From IMG/VR virus record IMGVR_UViG_3300037502_004185, positions 1 to 64,000 of that record: a stretch of DNA of 64,000 nt; one strand, given 5' to 3'. Shown here piece by piece: positions 38,176 to 47,963 of this stretch. Numbering within the stretch: position 1 is the first letter of the stretch; every line of letters begins with the position of its first letter. The position numbers and the translations under genes are program-made. The notes under the pieces were generated by a model. The model was given only the letters and a program-made list of their open reading frames with translations, did no database searches and had not been told where the DNA came from. Source of the DNA: a virus.

Positions 38176-39849
38176 TTAATGGCTTTGGATTTCGGTTAGT
38201 AGGTCGAGAACTACGTCTCTAACGAATCGTTCCGCTTCGCTTTGGTCAGTCATGCCAATGGATTCCATCATCTTGTCGTTCTTGGCCACTTGAGCTGCGA
38301 GCTCAGAAATGACTTCATTGGCCAGCTCGGAGTCGAGGCCAACAACGGACGTGTAAAGATGGTTTTTGAGTTTCGAAGACTTGCTGATTGGGGATTGCTC
38401 GATAAGGTCAAGCACGGTAGTCAGCATGGTTGCGTAGTTCGCTTGCGACTCCATTGCTGCCGACTTCTCTTGCTCGATAGCAGTGTTGAGAGAGTTAAAT
38501 CGGATCTCGAATGGCATATCGTTGTCATTCCACACCTTGCCGTCTCGGTAGATGGTGTGAATGTCGATAGCGCGCTTAACGAACGTCACCACGGCTGCGC
38601 GGATTTGGTTGGCGCGTAGTGCAGATTGAATCGAAGTGCGGAAGAAGCCGCCCTCGCCTAGCCCACCAGAAAGAAGATCACCAAACCCAAGCATTGATGG
38701 GTCTACGCCAAGCGTTCCGGCTAAGCGTTTAAGGTGAAACATAATGTCTTCGATGTGGGAGATATTTGGGTCAGTGGTAAAGGTATCAATCTGCAAGCCA
38801 CCTTTAGCGCCACCCATAAAGGGCAATAGCGTGTTGATGACGGTTGGGATGAAACCTAGCTTGCGGGAACGGTCTACCACCTCTTGACGATCTTGCTTCA
38901 TCTGGTCAGCGACCATGTTGATGTATTCCGCAGCTCCCGCAGCATCTAAGCCGTCAGTGTTTACCGCTACCATGCGATCGATAAGTGAAGCATTCACACG
39001 ACTTGCGCCTAGCGCTGCAATGGACTGGCGAAGCATCGACCAAGCCTCAAAACAGGTAAGCAGAATGGATGTGCCGTAGTTCTGCGTCTCGATTGGCATA
39101 CGTGAATACGCATCGTCATAAAGTGAGTAGCGCTGGCCAGTGTAGTTAACTGGCGGCATATCCATATCTGGTCGCCAGATTGGCATCTTTAGTGGGATAA
39201 GCGCCCAAGGCTCGGCAAGACGTACCTGTTCGCCGTTCGCTCTGGTTTGTAGATATTCCGCAGTAAATCCAGCTAGCTCGCCCGAACGTTCGTACTCACG
39301 AATTTGGTTTGGCAACGTGTAGTAGTTGGCCTCAAAGTGAGTAATACCCACGCCCTCTTTCGTGTATGGGCGAACATAGTTAACCCCATAAACCAGCGTT
39401 GAATACGTCCAGTTCATTAGGTTTTCGTTGATTGGAGTTAGCAGCTCTCGGTTAAGACGGCCTACGTACTCGGCGTACTTCTCATCGGTTGGATGAAGAT
39501 ACACAGCCATGCCATTGTCGTTTGATACCGAAAGAGCGTGACCAAGGTGCAGATTGAGCGCGGCATCAATCGTGCTGTCCTCGGCCATTTCCTTGAGTAT
39601 CGGATATAGCATGAAGCGATCTTTCGGCAGCTTGTGCAGAAAAAAGCGGTCTGAGCTTTTTCGACCGTCATTGGTCAGAGCGCCGTTGCTTTCATCTAAT
39701 TGGTTTTCGCGATCGTGGAATGGCGATCCCGTGTATCCAGCGCCAGATTCAAAACTGATCCCGCTCTCTTTATCGTCATTCTCGTTAAAGAAAGGGAACG
39801 CTTGTTTTAAAGCTGTCGCTAGCCCAATTGATGCCTTGTTTTGCGACAT
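38176..39849 (-). CDS. prt: Portal protein (P1 Prt-like)
   Basis: Protein of 557 residues with portal hallmarks: an N-terminal stem region (LYPILKEMAEDSTIDAALNL), a wing with GVNYVRPYTKEGVGITHFEA, then MPIWRPDMDMP and a conserved-type segment TNDPNISHIEDIMFHLKRL-like (FTTDPNISHIEDIMFHLKRL), and a helical C-terminal clip/crown. It forms the dodecameric DNA entry ring of the head. Unusually far from the terminase genes (20 kb), as in P1. The promoter region upstream holds an exact copy of the dispersed operator (40051). Confidence 0.8.
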   Translation of the reverse strand: MSQNKASIGLATALKQAFPFFNENDDKESGISFESGAGYTGSPFHDRENQLDESNGALTNDGRKSSDRFFLHKLPKDRFMLYPILKEMAEDSTIDAALNLHLGHALSVSNDNGMAVYLHPTDEKYAEYVGRLNRELLTPINENLMNWTYSTLVYGVNYVRPYTKEGVGITHFEANYYTLPNQIREYERSGELAGFTAEYLQTRANGEQVRLAEPWALIPLKMPIWRPDMDMPPVNYTGQRYSLYDDAYSRMPIETQNYGTSILLTCFEAWSMLRQSIAALGASRVNASLIDRMVAVNTDGLDAAGAAEYINMVADQMKQDRQEVVDRSRKLGFIPTVINTLLPFMGGAKGGLQIDTFTTDPNISHIEDIMFHLKRLAGTLGVDPSMLGFGDLLSGGLGEGGFFRTSIQSALRANQIRAAVVTFVKRAIDIHTIYRDGKVWNDNDMPFEIRFNSLNTAIEQEKSAAMESQANYATMLTTVLDLIEQSPISKSSKLKNHLYTSVVGLDSELANEVISELAAQVAKNDKMMESIGMTDQSEAERFVRDVVLDLLTEIQSH

Positions 39850-40230
39850 GTGCGACCTCGGTTAGTTGAGGCGCTTTCTACAGGGATGGGGATGATCTTG
39901 GATGATAGCGCATCGCGTCAATGTGACCAATACGCTAATAAATGATTGATTTTCTATGCGTTAAATTTTTTTAGTCAAAGTTCAATTGCTTACCTTTGAA
40001 TCTTGGTTACTCACCAAAAACACTAATTTTTATTCTTGATGACAACCTCTGTGTTCGGAATAATTCTCCCGTCCCTAAAAATCTACTTCCTTAGATATTT
40101 TAGATTATTCATTAACTTAAATTGATATTGATAGTGGCGTTTTTTTGGGATGGGGAATAGGAAAGGAAAAAGTCGGGCGAAAGCTCGACTTTTTTTTTGG
40201 CTTTTATCCAAAGAATAAAAGGCACGTTCA
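39850..40230. promoter_or_regulatory. Divergent control region prt / darB
   Basis: Contains GTGTTCGGAAT (40051-40061). Plus-strand promoter TTGATG, 17 bp, AATAAT with the operator over its -10 end; the minus-strand TTGTCA lies nearby for prt. A strong hairpin AAAAGTCG/CGACTTTT with T tract (about 40170-40198) sits in the darB leader 33 bases before the ATG, an attenuator candidate. Confidence 0.5.
40170..40198 (+). terminator. Terminator-like hairpin in the darB leader
   Basis: AAAAGTCG/CGACTTTT stem with GC/GC inner pairs and a GAAA tetraloop, then eight or more T. It would stop most transcripts before darB unless antitermination occurs or darB has a later promoter. Confidence 0.65.
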
Positions 40231-43200
40231 ATGAACACTGATTTAACCCGCAGTATTGAACAGGCGACAACAATCGATGAACTGGTACGCCAGTTTGAAG
40301 CCTTGCTCGCTGTCGATATTAGCGACACTCCAAAAGGCCACCAGCGCCTTAAGGCTAACCAACTAGCCAAAGATATTCTCGCCAAGTACAACGGCGACTA
40401 CTCCAACGTTTCACCCGAAGATAAAGCAGCTCTGCGCGACTACACAGGTTTTGGCGGTATCGGTGGCTCCACCAACGAATACTACACGCCTAAATGGCTG
40501 GCGAGCGCGACTTGGGATGCAGTTCGTTCCTATGGCTTTACTGGCGGCAGCGTACTTGAACCAAGTTCGGGCGTGGGCGTATTTAGCGAAACCAAACCTA
40601 AAGGCACCCTGACTACATCCGTAGAAATGGATCAGACCTCAGCGGCCATCAACCAAATTCTTCACCCCGAAGACCATGTAATCCAATCAGCATTCGAAGC
40701 GGTAGCAACTAATCCTGGCATTGGTGACTTTGACCTAGTGATCGGCAACCCGCCTTATGGTGTTCGAGACGCTAGCGCGATGAAAGACAAAGCGTACAAA
40801 GACATTAAGTACGCTGATCAGTATTTCGTTTCTCGTTCTATCGATAAAGCGAAAGCTGGTGGCTTGATTGCCCTAGTGCTGCCAACTCGTATTTGTGATG
40901 CGAAAAACCTTGAGAAGTGGCGTACACAACTCGCACTTAAAGCGGAGTTTTTGGGCGCGCACCGACTACCAACGGGCACGTTCTCTGATACGGGCGTAGT
41001 GACTGACCTTGTTATCTGGCGCAAACACAGCGACCAAGCGAAAGCACTGATTGATAGTGCCGACCGTGACACGCTGATTGAATCTAACGTGCTTTGGGAT
41101 ACTTGGCTTAAAGGTAAGTGGTTCGAGCGCGAGGGTAAGAAATTCATCAACGGCGAACAGACTGTTGAGGGCGTAGGTAAGTTTGCGCGCAAAGTCGTGA
41201 AGCGTGGCAACCGTTCTAACGAGGATATTAAAGAGTCGCTAATGCGCCGCTTTGACAGTCGCATTGACTGGATGTTGCTCGATGAAGCGGTCAGCGAGCC
41301 AGTGAGCGCGAAATACTCCGAGGGCGACATGATTTTCCGCAATGGCCAGCAGTACGAAATGATTGATGGCGAATGGGAGTTATCTGAAAGCAACGCGCAA
41401 ACAGGCGCTATCAGCAAGCCGACCTATGGCGTAGATAACACCGATGAGATCGGTTCTATCACCTACTCTACTGAATCGATGCTTAAGCTATCGGCCAGCC
41501 AAGCGCTCAAGCTTTTCGAAGATTACGGTTACTTGTGTCATGACGACTTTAAAGCCCTAATGCGCGAGATAGCCAAGCTGCCAAAAGCGAGCCAAGAACA
41601 CGCTTATAAAGGCATTCTACTTGGCATGAAAGTTCAAACACTTGCAACGCTGGTTGCTGGTGGCCGAACCACAGCCAATAGCGACTTGGCCAACATGGCA
41701 ATGGGCGCGGAGGACTTCCAGACCGAACAATATCGCGTGAAGTTAAGCGGCGAAGTGTTAGAGCTGAACGCACTAATGGGCGGCTCTAAGGTATCGAAGA
41801 AAGCGCTAAGCAACTTAAGCGAGAAGTACGTTTCTGCATGGAATTACTACCACTCATCGATCGATTCTAAGGGCAAACTGTCTGACCTACTCAAAGGCGA
41901 CCTTAAGCGTGAGCTGACTGTTCAATACAGTTCGTCTCGCATTGGTGACGTGTTCCATCTATGCGACCGTGAACTAGGCATAACCACACTGACACTGCAT
42001 GACGTTCGCACGTATTACACCGCAAGCGGTATCGATGCGATGAGCGATGAGCAGTTGCTTGATTACCTAGCGAACATGGATGAGGTAGCCGTAAACCCTG
42101 ACGGCACGGTGACGGCATTCCATAAGGCGACGACTGGCCTAGTCGGCAAGCGCATGGATCAGCTGACCGCACAATTAGTATCGGCCACCAGCGATACCGT
42201 GAAAGCTAACATCATGCGCCAAATCCAAGCCATCGAATCTAAGCGAAACAAGATCTCGATTGCCGATGTGAAGATGAAGCTTACCGATAAGTGGATTCCT
42301 AAAAACATCATGCTTGAGTTCCTGCATGACCGTGGCTACACGGAATTTATCTTGGGCGACTTTACCGAGGATAAGGACGGCTTTGAGGATTTCGTACAAA
42401 GCGAATCCGGCCAATACCTCACTGGCTACCGTTGGCGTGATGGCGAATGGATTGATGGCCTAACTCGTAATGGCGTGAAAGGTAAAGCAGCGAACAGCGA
42501 TGAGCGATTTGAGCGTCAAATTGAATCGTACATCAACTATGGTGCTGTTCGTGGCGGTAGTAAGAACGAAGATAAATCACTTATCCGTGAACAAATGCGC
42601 CGCCTCGATGATGAGTTTTCTACATGGATTGCATCATCTGACCATTCAGAATACTTGGAACAGGTTTACAACAATACGTTTAACGGTTGGATTAAACCGG
42701 AGTTCGATGACACTCCATTATCGCTAGATGGCGTATCTGGTGCGATTGAGTTCCTACCTTACCAAAACTCAACCATTCGCCGTCACAGTGCAGACGGTAA
42801 CGGCATTATTGCCTTTGGTACTGGCTTGGGGAAAACGCTCACTGGCCTTGGCCTAGTGCAGTACAACCTAGAAACCAAACGCGCAAACCGTGTGGCCATC
42901 GTTGTTCCTAAATCAGTGCTAGAAAACTGGTTCTATGAGTCCGACCTGTTCTTTGGTGAAAGCAATCTATCTGACAAGGTATTTATCGGCCTTGAAGTTC
43001 ACAAAGACGATGACGGAAAAATCATTCGGGAACCGGTATTAGATGAAACGGGCGAACCGAAGTTAGACAAGAAAGGCGATCCTATCTTGCGCGCCAAACT
43101 GACCGTAGACACAAACGGCAAGCGCGTAGCAGAACAGCTACACCAGCTTACACAGTCAACCGCTCGCATCGTGGTAATGACAAAAGACGTGTACAACCGC

Positions 43201-46200
43201 ATTCCATTGAAGCCGGACACGATTTCGGCCAACGTGCTTGAAATGCGCGATGCTGGTTTGATTGCTGGTTCAAGCAAGCTAGTTAAGGAAGCGGAAAGCC
43301 ACACAGAGCAAGCGAAGAACGCGCGCTTTGAAGCGAAATATGCTGACGATGGTACGGCCAAAAACGAAGAACTACCGTACTTTGAGGACTTGCTATTCGA
43401 CTCCGTTATGGTCGATGAGGCGCATGATTTCCGTAACTCGTACAAGGGCGGCTCATACCGAAACAACCTGGCATTCTTGCCTAGCCAAGCGCAAGCCGAT
43501 CGCGCTATCGATATGCAGCTTAAGAACAACGTCATTAAGGCGCGCAATGACGGTCGAGGCGTTTACTTCCTAACAGCTACGCCAACCGTAAACAGCCCTG
43601 TTGATATGTTCAATATGCTGTCCCACATCATTCCGGCAGATACGTTTGCCAAGATGGGGATCTTTGACAGCGACGACTTTATCCGCATGTTTGGTAAGAC
43701 TGGCGAAGCGCTGGTTACTAAGATTTCGGGCGAAGTTGAACAGCGTGAAGCCCTACTCGGATTCCAAAACCTAGACGCACTTCGAAACATCGTTAACCGC
43801 TACATGACGATCGAGGATGCTAAATCCGTTGGTGCCAACGTTCACATTCCTGACCTGATTAGCCAGCAAAGCGTTGTCCAAATGAATAGCGAACAGGAAG
43901 CGCTATATGAGGAACTACGCCAGCGCGCTGACGCAATCAGCAATCCAGACAAAGACGAAAACCAAGAGATTGTCGAGCAATACCCTAACGACACGGTTTT
44001 CGGCCTGATCCGCAAGATGGACAAGGTAAGTACAGACCTTGATTTGTACTATGAGCGTGTTACCTACCGATTCGCCAAGGACAGCAAGAAAGAGGTTGAG
44101 GCGGCAGTAGCCAAGCTACCAAATACCGTCACGGTCGCCTTTGAGGACGTGGCACCAGACGGCACGGTTAAGCTAAGCAAAATCCAAGTTAAGGTTGATA
44201 AGAGCGTTAAGGTTGAGGGCGATCACTGCGTGGTTCAGCTCCACCAGCAACTTGATGACAGATTCACAAAAATTTGTGACAAGGCCAAGTTGAAATTTAC
44301 GCACCCTGTCTCTCCTAAGTACGCCAAGTTCCTTGAGAGCGCCCGCGAGATTTATCTGGCTGGCGGTAAGCAGCTTGTCTTTACCGAAGAAAAAACACAA
44401 CACAAGAAAGTCGCGCGAATCATTGCGGATTTTGTTGGTTGTAAGCTGTCTGAAATCGGCATTTTGAACAGCGATACCGTTGCGGGTAAGAAAGGCTCTA
44501 AAGCGACTGAGGACGATGAGGAAGCGGGTTTGGAAGCAATGGCCAATGCTTACAACACCTCGAAATACAAATTCATGATCCTCAATAAAAAAGGGGAAGT
44601 TGGCATCAACTTGCATCATGGCACAACCGATATTCACCACTTAACGCTACCTTGGACTCCAATGAGTATCACACAGCGTAATGGCCGTGGCGCGCGTGTT
44701 GGCTCTAAACAAAACAGCGTGAACGTTCACTACTACACGTCGAAAGGCTCATTCGATGATTTCCGCTTGGCCACAATCCAACGCAAAGCCACTTGGATTG
44801 AGACAATGTTCAAAGGTGATGACAAGTACATTGCGAACGCCGATGCAGACGCAGCTGACGAAACTGCAATCATGCTGGCAGCGAATCCAGAAGAAGCGAA
44901 AGCCCGTATCGAAGCGGCTAAGCGTCAAGCTGAGCGCAAGCGAAAATTAGAGGAACGCCGACTAGCAAGTATCAACGTTAGCAAGTACATCAAAGCCACC
45001 CAAATGCTTGCTTTGGATGTGAGTGCGGTTGAGGGCGAGCTGGCCGAACTACGCGAGAAGTTAGAGCCGCTACGCAAAGAGGTGGAAGAAGATCGCCTAC
45101 GTGCAGAGGGCGAGAAGCGCGGCAGTTGGCAGCACAAAAACTACCAACGCACCAAGGGCAGACTGTTTGCCCTAGAAAGCCAAATCAAAACCTTTGAGGC
45201 AGCGATCAAAAACCGCGATAAGGCGAGCGACACCATTAAGAAACTGAAACCAGCAATGGAGCTGGCCATCAATGACGGTGTGCTAAAAGACTACCCTGAC
45301 TTCCTAACTCATCCAGAGTTATACATTGTTCGCAACGGTGTGATTGTTCGTAATGGCTACACCTACAAAGCCGAAGTTAAGAGCCGTTCTTGGAGCGCCG
45401 AGTACGACTCAAAAGCAACAATCATGATCACCAACTTCGACCGTAAATCTGGCACGGTGGACGGCTTTATTACTGAAATGGACGGCGAACCAGCGTCACG
45501 CAACTATGTCGATCTACCTGTTGAGCGCATCATTGAAATTGCGCCAGTGAATCAGGATAGAGCAGCACTAGAAGCAAAAGCGCTCCAAGGTGTACCACTA
45601 AGTGAAGTCGCTCATACGTTTGACCGTGAGACGTTCTTTGAACTGGTCGCAGAGAAGAAAATGAAAGCCTACGGTAATAGCCGCCGTTGTTTGGTGCGCA
45701 ATGCTGACGGCTCATTCTCTACGCCGTGGGGATTGGATGTTGAACCAGACCAAACGCTGATTTATCCAGATGCGAGCGATAAAGCGACCGCGAAAGCCCT
45801 ACTCGACCAAGTGACCAAGCAATTGGAAGATAAAGGTCGCGTGATGTTGGAACACGACATTCTAAGTTTCTTTATCGGTAGCGATTGGGATAAACAGGCG
45901 ATGGAAAACGGCAACCAAGTGAGCGAACAGGAAGTCGTTGAACTGGTGACACTTGAGATCAAAGCATTCGAGGAAAAATACCCTGAGCTTTATCAAGAGG
46001 CACTACTCAAAGCGGAGACGACTTACAAAACGTCTATCACGTTCCTCAAAGAGCTAGATAACCATCTAAGCAATTTGAAATGGACAGGTTACACCAACGC
46101 ACACGAAGCGCGCCGCCTATCGGCTCGTGAGTACACTCGTTACACCGATATTCTGACCGAACGTTCGAGCGAATACCGCACAGAGTTGGAAGATAAGCTA

Positions 46201-46950
46201 TTCGCTGACTTCACTAAGCTGGTGGCCAACGACCCTGACCGTGCAAAACGCCTATCACAGATCGCGTACTGGATGACGCAATACAAGCCAACGACCGATA
46301 CTCACTTGCTGAAAAAGGTCGATGCGATTTACGGCGAAAACTCACAAGAAACCATGCTTAAGGTATGCGCTGACCTACACGCTATTGGCGAACGTGAGTT
46401 CCTATCCGGTGACGGCCTAATCTTCTCGGATGACTGGTCATTGAATCGCATGAAAGGTGCGTATGGTTCGCTATTCACTTACCGCAGCGCACAGCGTGAG
46501 GAATTTATCGAGAAGTACCTAAATGCGGATAAGTCGGAAAAGGCCGAGGTTAAAGTGACCGAAACGCAGAAAGTGAAAATCGATAATATCTCTGCCATTA
46601 ACGTAGAGAGCATCGAGAAGTTTAGCGAACTAATGTCAGGCATTGGCATCGACGTTAAAATGGTGACTTCACCAATTAGCTGGAAGCCTAAGCGCGGTCG
46701 CAACCGAAAAGAGATTGTTGTAGAGCCATACGAGCGCATTGGTTTGATGGACAACAACGGCCTTAAAGGTTCGCTTAAAGTGATGTTCGCTGGTGACAAG
46801 GAAGCCAAGGCCGAGTACGGCGCAGACTTCGCCTCGAACGCAAGCAGTGAGTTTAATGGCGGCTGGTGGTTTATCTCTGCTAAAGCGGATTTGGAATTGC
46901 TAGCGAAATCGCTATTAACCATTCACAACACAATGGCCGAAGCTGCCTAA
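40231..46950 (+). CDS. darB: DarB-type methyltransferase-helicase anti-restriction protein
   Basis: Giant protein of 2239 residues, close to P1 DarB. The N-terminal N6-adenine methyltransferase fold has motif I LEPSSGVGVF (109-118) and catalytic NPPY (173-176). An SNF2/SF2-type helicase follows: Walker A GTGLGKT (863-869), DEAH (1062-1065) and motif VI QRNGRGAR (1482-1489). Helical and beta-rich regions lie at the C-terminus. In P1, DarB is packed into the head and injected with the DNA, shielding it in cis from type I restriction. It faces opposite to the other anti-restriction genes and is bordered downstream by two ParB-type palindromes. Confidence 0.9.
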   Translation: MNTDLTRSIEQATTIDELVRQFEALLAVDISDTPKGHQRLKANQLAKDILAKYNGDYSNVSPEDKAALRDYTGFGGIGGSTNEYYTPKWLASATWDAVRSYGFTGGSVLEPSSGVGVFSETKPKGTLTTSVEMDQTSAAINQILHPEDHVIQSAFEAVATNPGIGDFDLVIGNPPYGVRDASAMKDKAYKDIKYADQYFVSRSIDKAKAGGLIALVLPTRICDAKNLEKWRTQLALKAEFLGAHRLPTGTFSDTGVVTDLVIWRKHSDQAKALIDSADRDTLIESNVLWDTWLKGKWFEREGKKFINGEQTVEGVGKFARKVVKRGNRSNEDIKESLMRRFDSRIDWMLLDEAVSEPVSAKYSEGDMIFRNGQQYEMIDGEWELSESNAQTGAISKPTYGVDNTDEIGSITYSTESMLKLSASQALKLFEDYGYLCHDDFKALMREIAKLPKASQEHAYKGILLGMKVQTLATLVAGGRTTANSDLANMAMGAEDFQTEQYRVKLSGEVLELNALMGGSKVSKKALSNLSEKYVSAWNYYHSSIDSKGKLSDLLKGDLKRELTVQYSSSRIGDVFHLCDRELGITTLTLHDVRTYYTASGIDAMSDEQLLDYLANMDEVAVNPDGTVTAFHKATTGLVGKRMDQLTAQLVSATSDTVKANIMRQIQAIESKRNKISIADVKMKLTDKWIPKNIMLEFLHDRGYTEFILGDFTEDKDGFEDFVQSESGQYLTGYRWRDGEWIDGLTRNGVKGKAANSDERFERQIESYINYGAVRGGSKNEDKSLIREQMRRLDDEFSTWIASSDHSEYLEQVYNNTFNGWIKPEFDDTPLSLDGVSGAIEFLPYQNSTIRRHSADGNGIIAFGTGLGKTLTGLGLVQYNLETKRANRVAIVVPKSVLENWFYESDLFFGESNLSDKVFIGLEVHKDDDGKIIREPVLDETGEPKLDKKGDPILRAKLTVDTNGKRVAEQLHQLTQSTARIVVMTKDVYNRIPLKPDTISANVLEMRDAGLIAGSSKLVKEAESHTEQAKNARFEAKYADDGTAKNEELPYFEDLLFDSVMVDEAHDFRNSYKGGSYRNNLAFLPSQAQADRAIDMQLKNNVIKARNDGRGVYFLTATPTVNSPVDMFNMLSHIIPADTFAKMGIFDSDDFIRMFGKTGEALVTKISGEVEQREALLGFQNLDALRNIVNRYMTIEDAKSVGANVHIPDLISQQSVVQMNSEQEALYEELRQRADAISNPDKDENQEIVEQYPNDTVFGLIRKMDKVSTDLDLYYERVTYRFAKDSKKEVEAAVAKLPNTVTVAFEDVAPDGTVKLSKIQVKVDKSVKVEGDHCVVQLHQQLDDRFTKICDKAKLKFTHPVSPKYAKFLESAREIYLAGGKQLVFTEEKTQHKKVARIIADFVGCKLSEIGILNSDTVAGKKGSKATEDDEEAGLEAMANAYNTSKYKFMILNKKGEVGINLHHGTTDIHHLTLPWTPMSITQRNGRGARVGSKQNSVNVHYYTSKGSFDDFRLATIQRKATWIETMFKGDDKYIANADADAADETAIMLAANPEEAKARIEAAKRQAERKRKLEERRLASINVSKYIKATQMLALDVSAVEGELAELREKLEPLRKEVEEDRLRAEGEKRGSWQHKNYQRTKGRLFALESQIKTFEAAIKNRDKASDTIKKLKPAMELAINDGVLKDYPDFLTHPELYIVRNGVIVRNGYTYKAEVKSRSWSAEYDSKATIMITNFDRKSGTVDGFITEMDGEPASRNYVDLPVERIIEIAPVNQDRAALEAKALQGVPLSEVAHTFDRETFFELVAEKKMKAYGNSRRCLVRNADGSFSTPWGLDVEPDQTLIYPDASDKATAKALLDQVTKQLEDKGRVMLEHDILSFFIGSDWDKQAMENGNQVSEQEVVELVTLEIKAFEEKYPELYQEALLKAETTYKTSITFLKELDNHLSNLKWTGYTNAHEARRLSAREYTRYTDILTERSSEYRTELEDKLFADFTKLVANDPDRAKRLSQIAYWMTQYKPTTDTHLLKKVDAIYGENSQETMLKVCADLHAIGEREFLSGDGLIFSDDWSLNRMKGAYGSLFTYRSAQREEFIEKYLNADKSEKAEVKVTETQKVKIDNISAINVESIEKFSELMSGIGIDVKMVTSPISWKPKRGRNRKEIVVEPYERIGLMDNNGLKGSLKVMFAGDKEAKAEYGADFASNASSEFNGGWWFISAKADLELLAKSLLTIHNTMAEAA

Positions 46951-46956
46951 CTCAAA

Positions 46957-46970
46957 TTTTCGCATGCGAT
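46957..46970. repeat. Partial ParB-type palindrome
   Basis: TTTTCGCATGCGAT, right arm incomplete, 7 bases after the darB stop and 16 bases before the next full site. Confidence 0.6.
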
Positions 46971-46972
46971 AA

Positions 46973-46990
46973 GTTTTCGCATGCGAAAAC
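46973..46990. repeat. ParB-type palindrome 1 (candidate parS/operator)
   Basis: GTTTTCGCATGCGAAAAC, perfect dyad, directly upstream of the gene at 47006. Confidence 0.75.
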
Positions 46991-47005
46991 TTTTTGGAGA
47001 CAAAA

Positions 47006-47431
47006 ATGATTACCCAAGTGAAATTGCCTACCGTTGAAGATCTACAGCCCCTACTCGATGAGGCATTAGAAACAGCGCAAAGCAAAGAAGCATTTATCCA
47101 AGCTCAAGTAGATGGCATTTACAAAACACTTAAAGCCAATCCGCTCATGTACCGTCACTATGGTGCTTATTGGTGGGCGGTTAAATCGCTTATGACTAAG
47201 CATGGTTATGACCTTGGCAGCGATTCAGAAGTGATCACAGAGCAACACTTCAATTTCGAAGACCCTGCGATTTTGTTGTGTGCTGCGTGGGCGTACCAGC
47301 AAGAGCAAGTTGATAAAGGCTACTGGCAAGCAAACCTACATACCTACTACGCCGATGATGAAGAATTTGAATATTCTATCGAGGACGTAAATCTCGAAGC
47401 GTGGAGTGTTAACAGTAAATCGATGCAGTAA
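47006..47431 (+). CDS. Hypothetical protein
   Basis: Protein of 141 residues from the ATG at 47006 with GGAG six bases upstream. Helical, acidic, rich in aromatic residues (NPLMYRHYGAYWWAVKSLMT, then AYQQEQVDKGYWQANLHTYY). It is flanked exactly by ParB-type palindromes: two in the 50 bases before it and one starting at the base after its stop codon. It is therefore a good candidate for regulation by ParB. Not recognised; a link to DarB function is only positional. Confidence 0.6.
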   Translation: MITQVKLPTVEDLQPLLDEALETAQSKEAFIQAQVDGIYKTLKANPLMYRHYGAYWWAVKSLMTKHGYDLGSDSEVITEQHFNFEDPAILLCAAWAYQQEQVDKGYWQANLHTYYADDEEFEYSIEDVNLEAWSVNSKSMQ

Positions 47432-47449
47432 GTTTTCGCATGCGAAAAC
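47432..47449. repeat. ParB-type palindrome 2
   Basis: GTTTTCGCATGCGAAAAC, begins immediately after the stop codon of the preceding gene. Confidence 0.75.
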
Positions 47450-47459
47450 TTTTTCTCAT

Positions 47460-47489
47460 ATACCCGTCATCTTTGGCGGGTATTTTTTT
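47460..47489 (+). terminator. Rho-independent terminator
   Basis: ATACCCG/CGGGTAT stem followed by seven T. Confidence 0.85.
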
Positions 47490-47508
47490 GCATGGAATTT
47501 AGTGGAGA

Positions 47509-47526
47509 GTTTTCGCATGCGAAAAC
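47509..47526. repeat. ParB-type palindrome 3
   Basis: GTTTTCGCATGCGAAAAC, perfect dyad in noncoding DNA. Confidence 0.75.
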
Positions 47527-47534
47527 TTTTGAGA

Positions 47535-47677
47535 TAGAAAAAATAAACCCCGCCACTGAAAAAATGGCGGGGATTGCACGTTGAATAGATAAGCTTTGAT
47601 GCAATCAATCCTACCCCTAATAGTTTTGTTGCCGCCTATCTGTAATTTAATGTATATGAAATAATTTTCATATTCAA
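47535..47677 (-). ncRNA. Small transcription unit (candidate sRNA)
   Basis: Minus-strand promoter TTGAAT (47672-47677), 17 bp, TACATT (47649-47654), the spacer being a TGAAAATTATTTCA palindrome. About 100 bases later comes the terminator CCCCGCCA/TGGCGGGG (47548-47572) with a T-rich tail. A 73-codon frame overlaps it but has no ribosome site. Confidence 0.35.
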
Positions 47678-47794
47678 CAGGTTTTTCAATCTTTTTTATT
47701 AAAAACAACGAGCTATGCAACTAAGTGCTTTTGTCATCTTATGCCTGTTGACGCAGCTCTTTGTACCCTAGTTAAGTAATAGAATTGTCAAAAA

Positions 47795-47812
47795 GTTTTC
47801 GCATGCGAAAAC
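47795..47812. repeat. ParB-type palindrome 4
   Basis: GTTTTCGCATGCGAAAAC, 48 bp from the next copy; adjoins a minus-strand TTGACA. Confidence 0.75.
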
Positions 47813-47842
47813 ACATGGAATCAATCTCACAATTTATCTGAT

Positions 47843-47860
47843 GTTCTCGCATGCGAAAAC
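47843..47860. repeat. ParB-type palindrome 5
   Basis: GTTCTCGCATGCGAAAAC, one base different in the left arm, about 35 bp before the par promoter. Confidence 0.75.
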
Positions 47861-47894
47861 TTGTGCAATCGGTTCTGTTTGTTCACTTTTTCGC

Positions 47895-47946
47895 TTGTGC
47901 TGTTGCTTCTGGCAACGTATAGTGTAACCCCGTTGCCAGTGACAAC
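47895..47946 (+). promoter_or_regulatory. par operon promoter with operator pair
   Basis: TTGTGC (47895-47900), 17 bp, TATAGT (47918-47923). Two related 16-mers face each other around the -10: GTTGCTTCTGGCAACG (47902-47917) and CGTTGCCAGTGACAAC (47931-47946). They differ from the ParB-type palindrome, so a separate repressor, probably the small protein at 47964, binds here. Confidence 0.65.
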
Positions 47947-47963
47947 AATTAAGAGGCGTTGAT

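Noticed and set aside
40083-40391. 102-codon minus-strand frame over the darB start
   Set aside because: Overlaps the darB control region and N-terminus; Leu/Arg/Ser-rich composition typical of an antisense shadow.
47499-47720. 73-codon minus-strand frame
   Set aside because: No ribosome site; it covers a terminator and a ParB-type palindrome, both better explained as noncoding.
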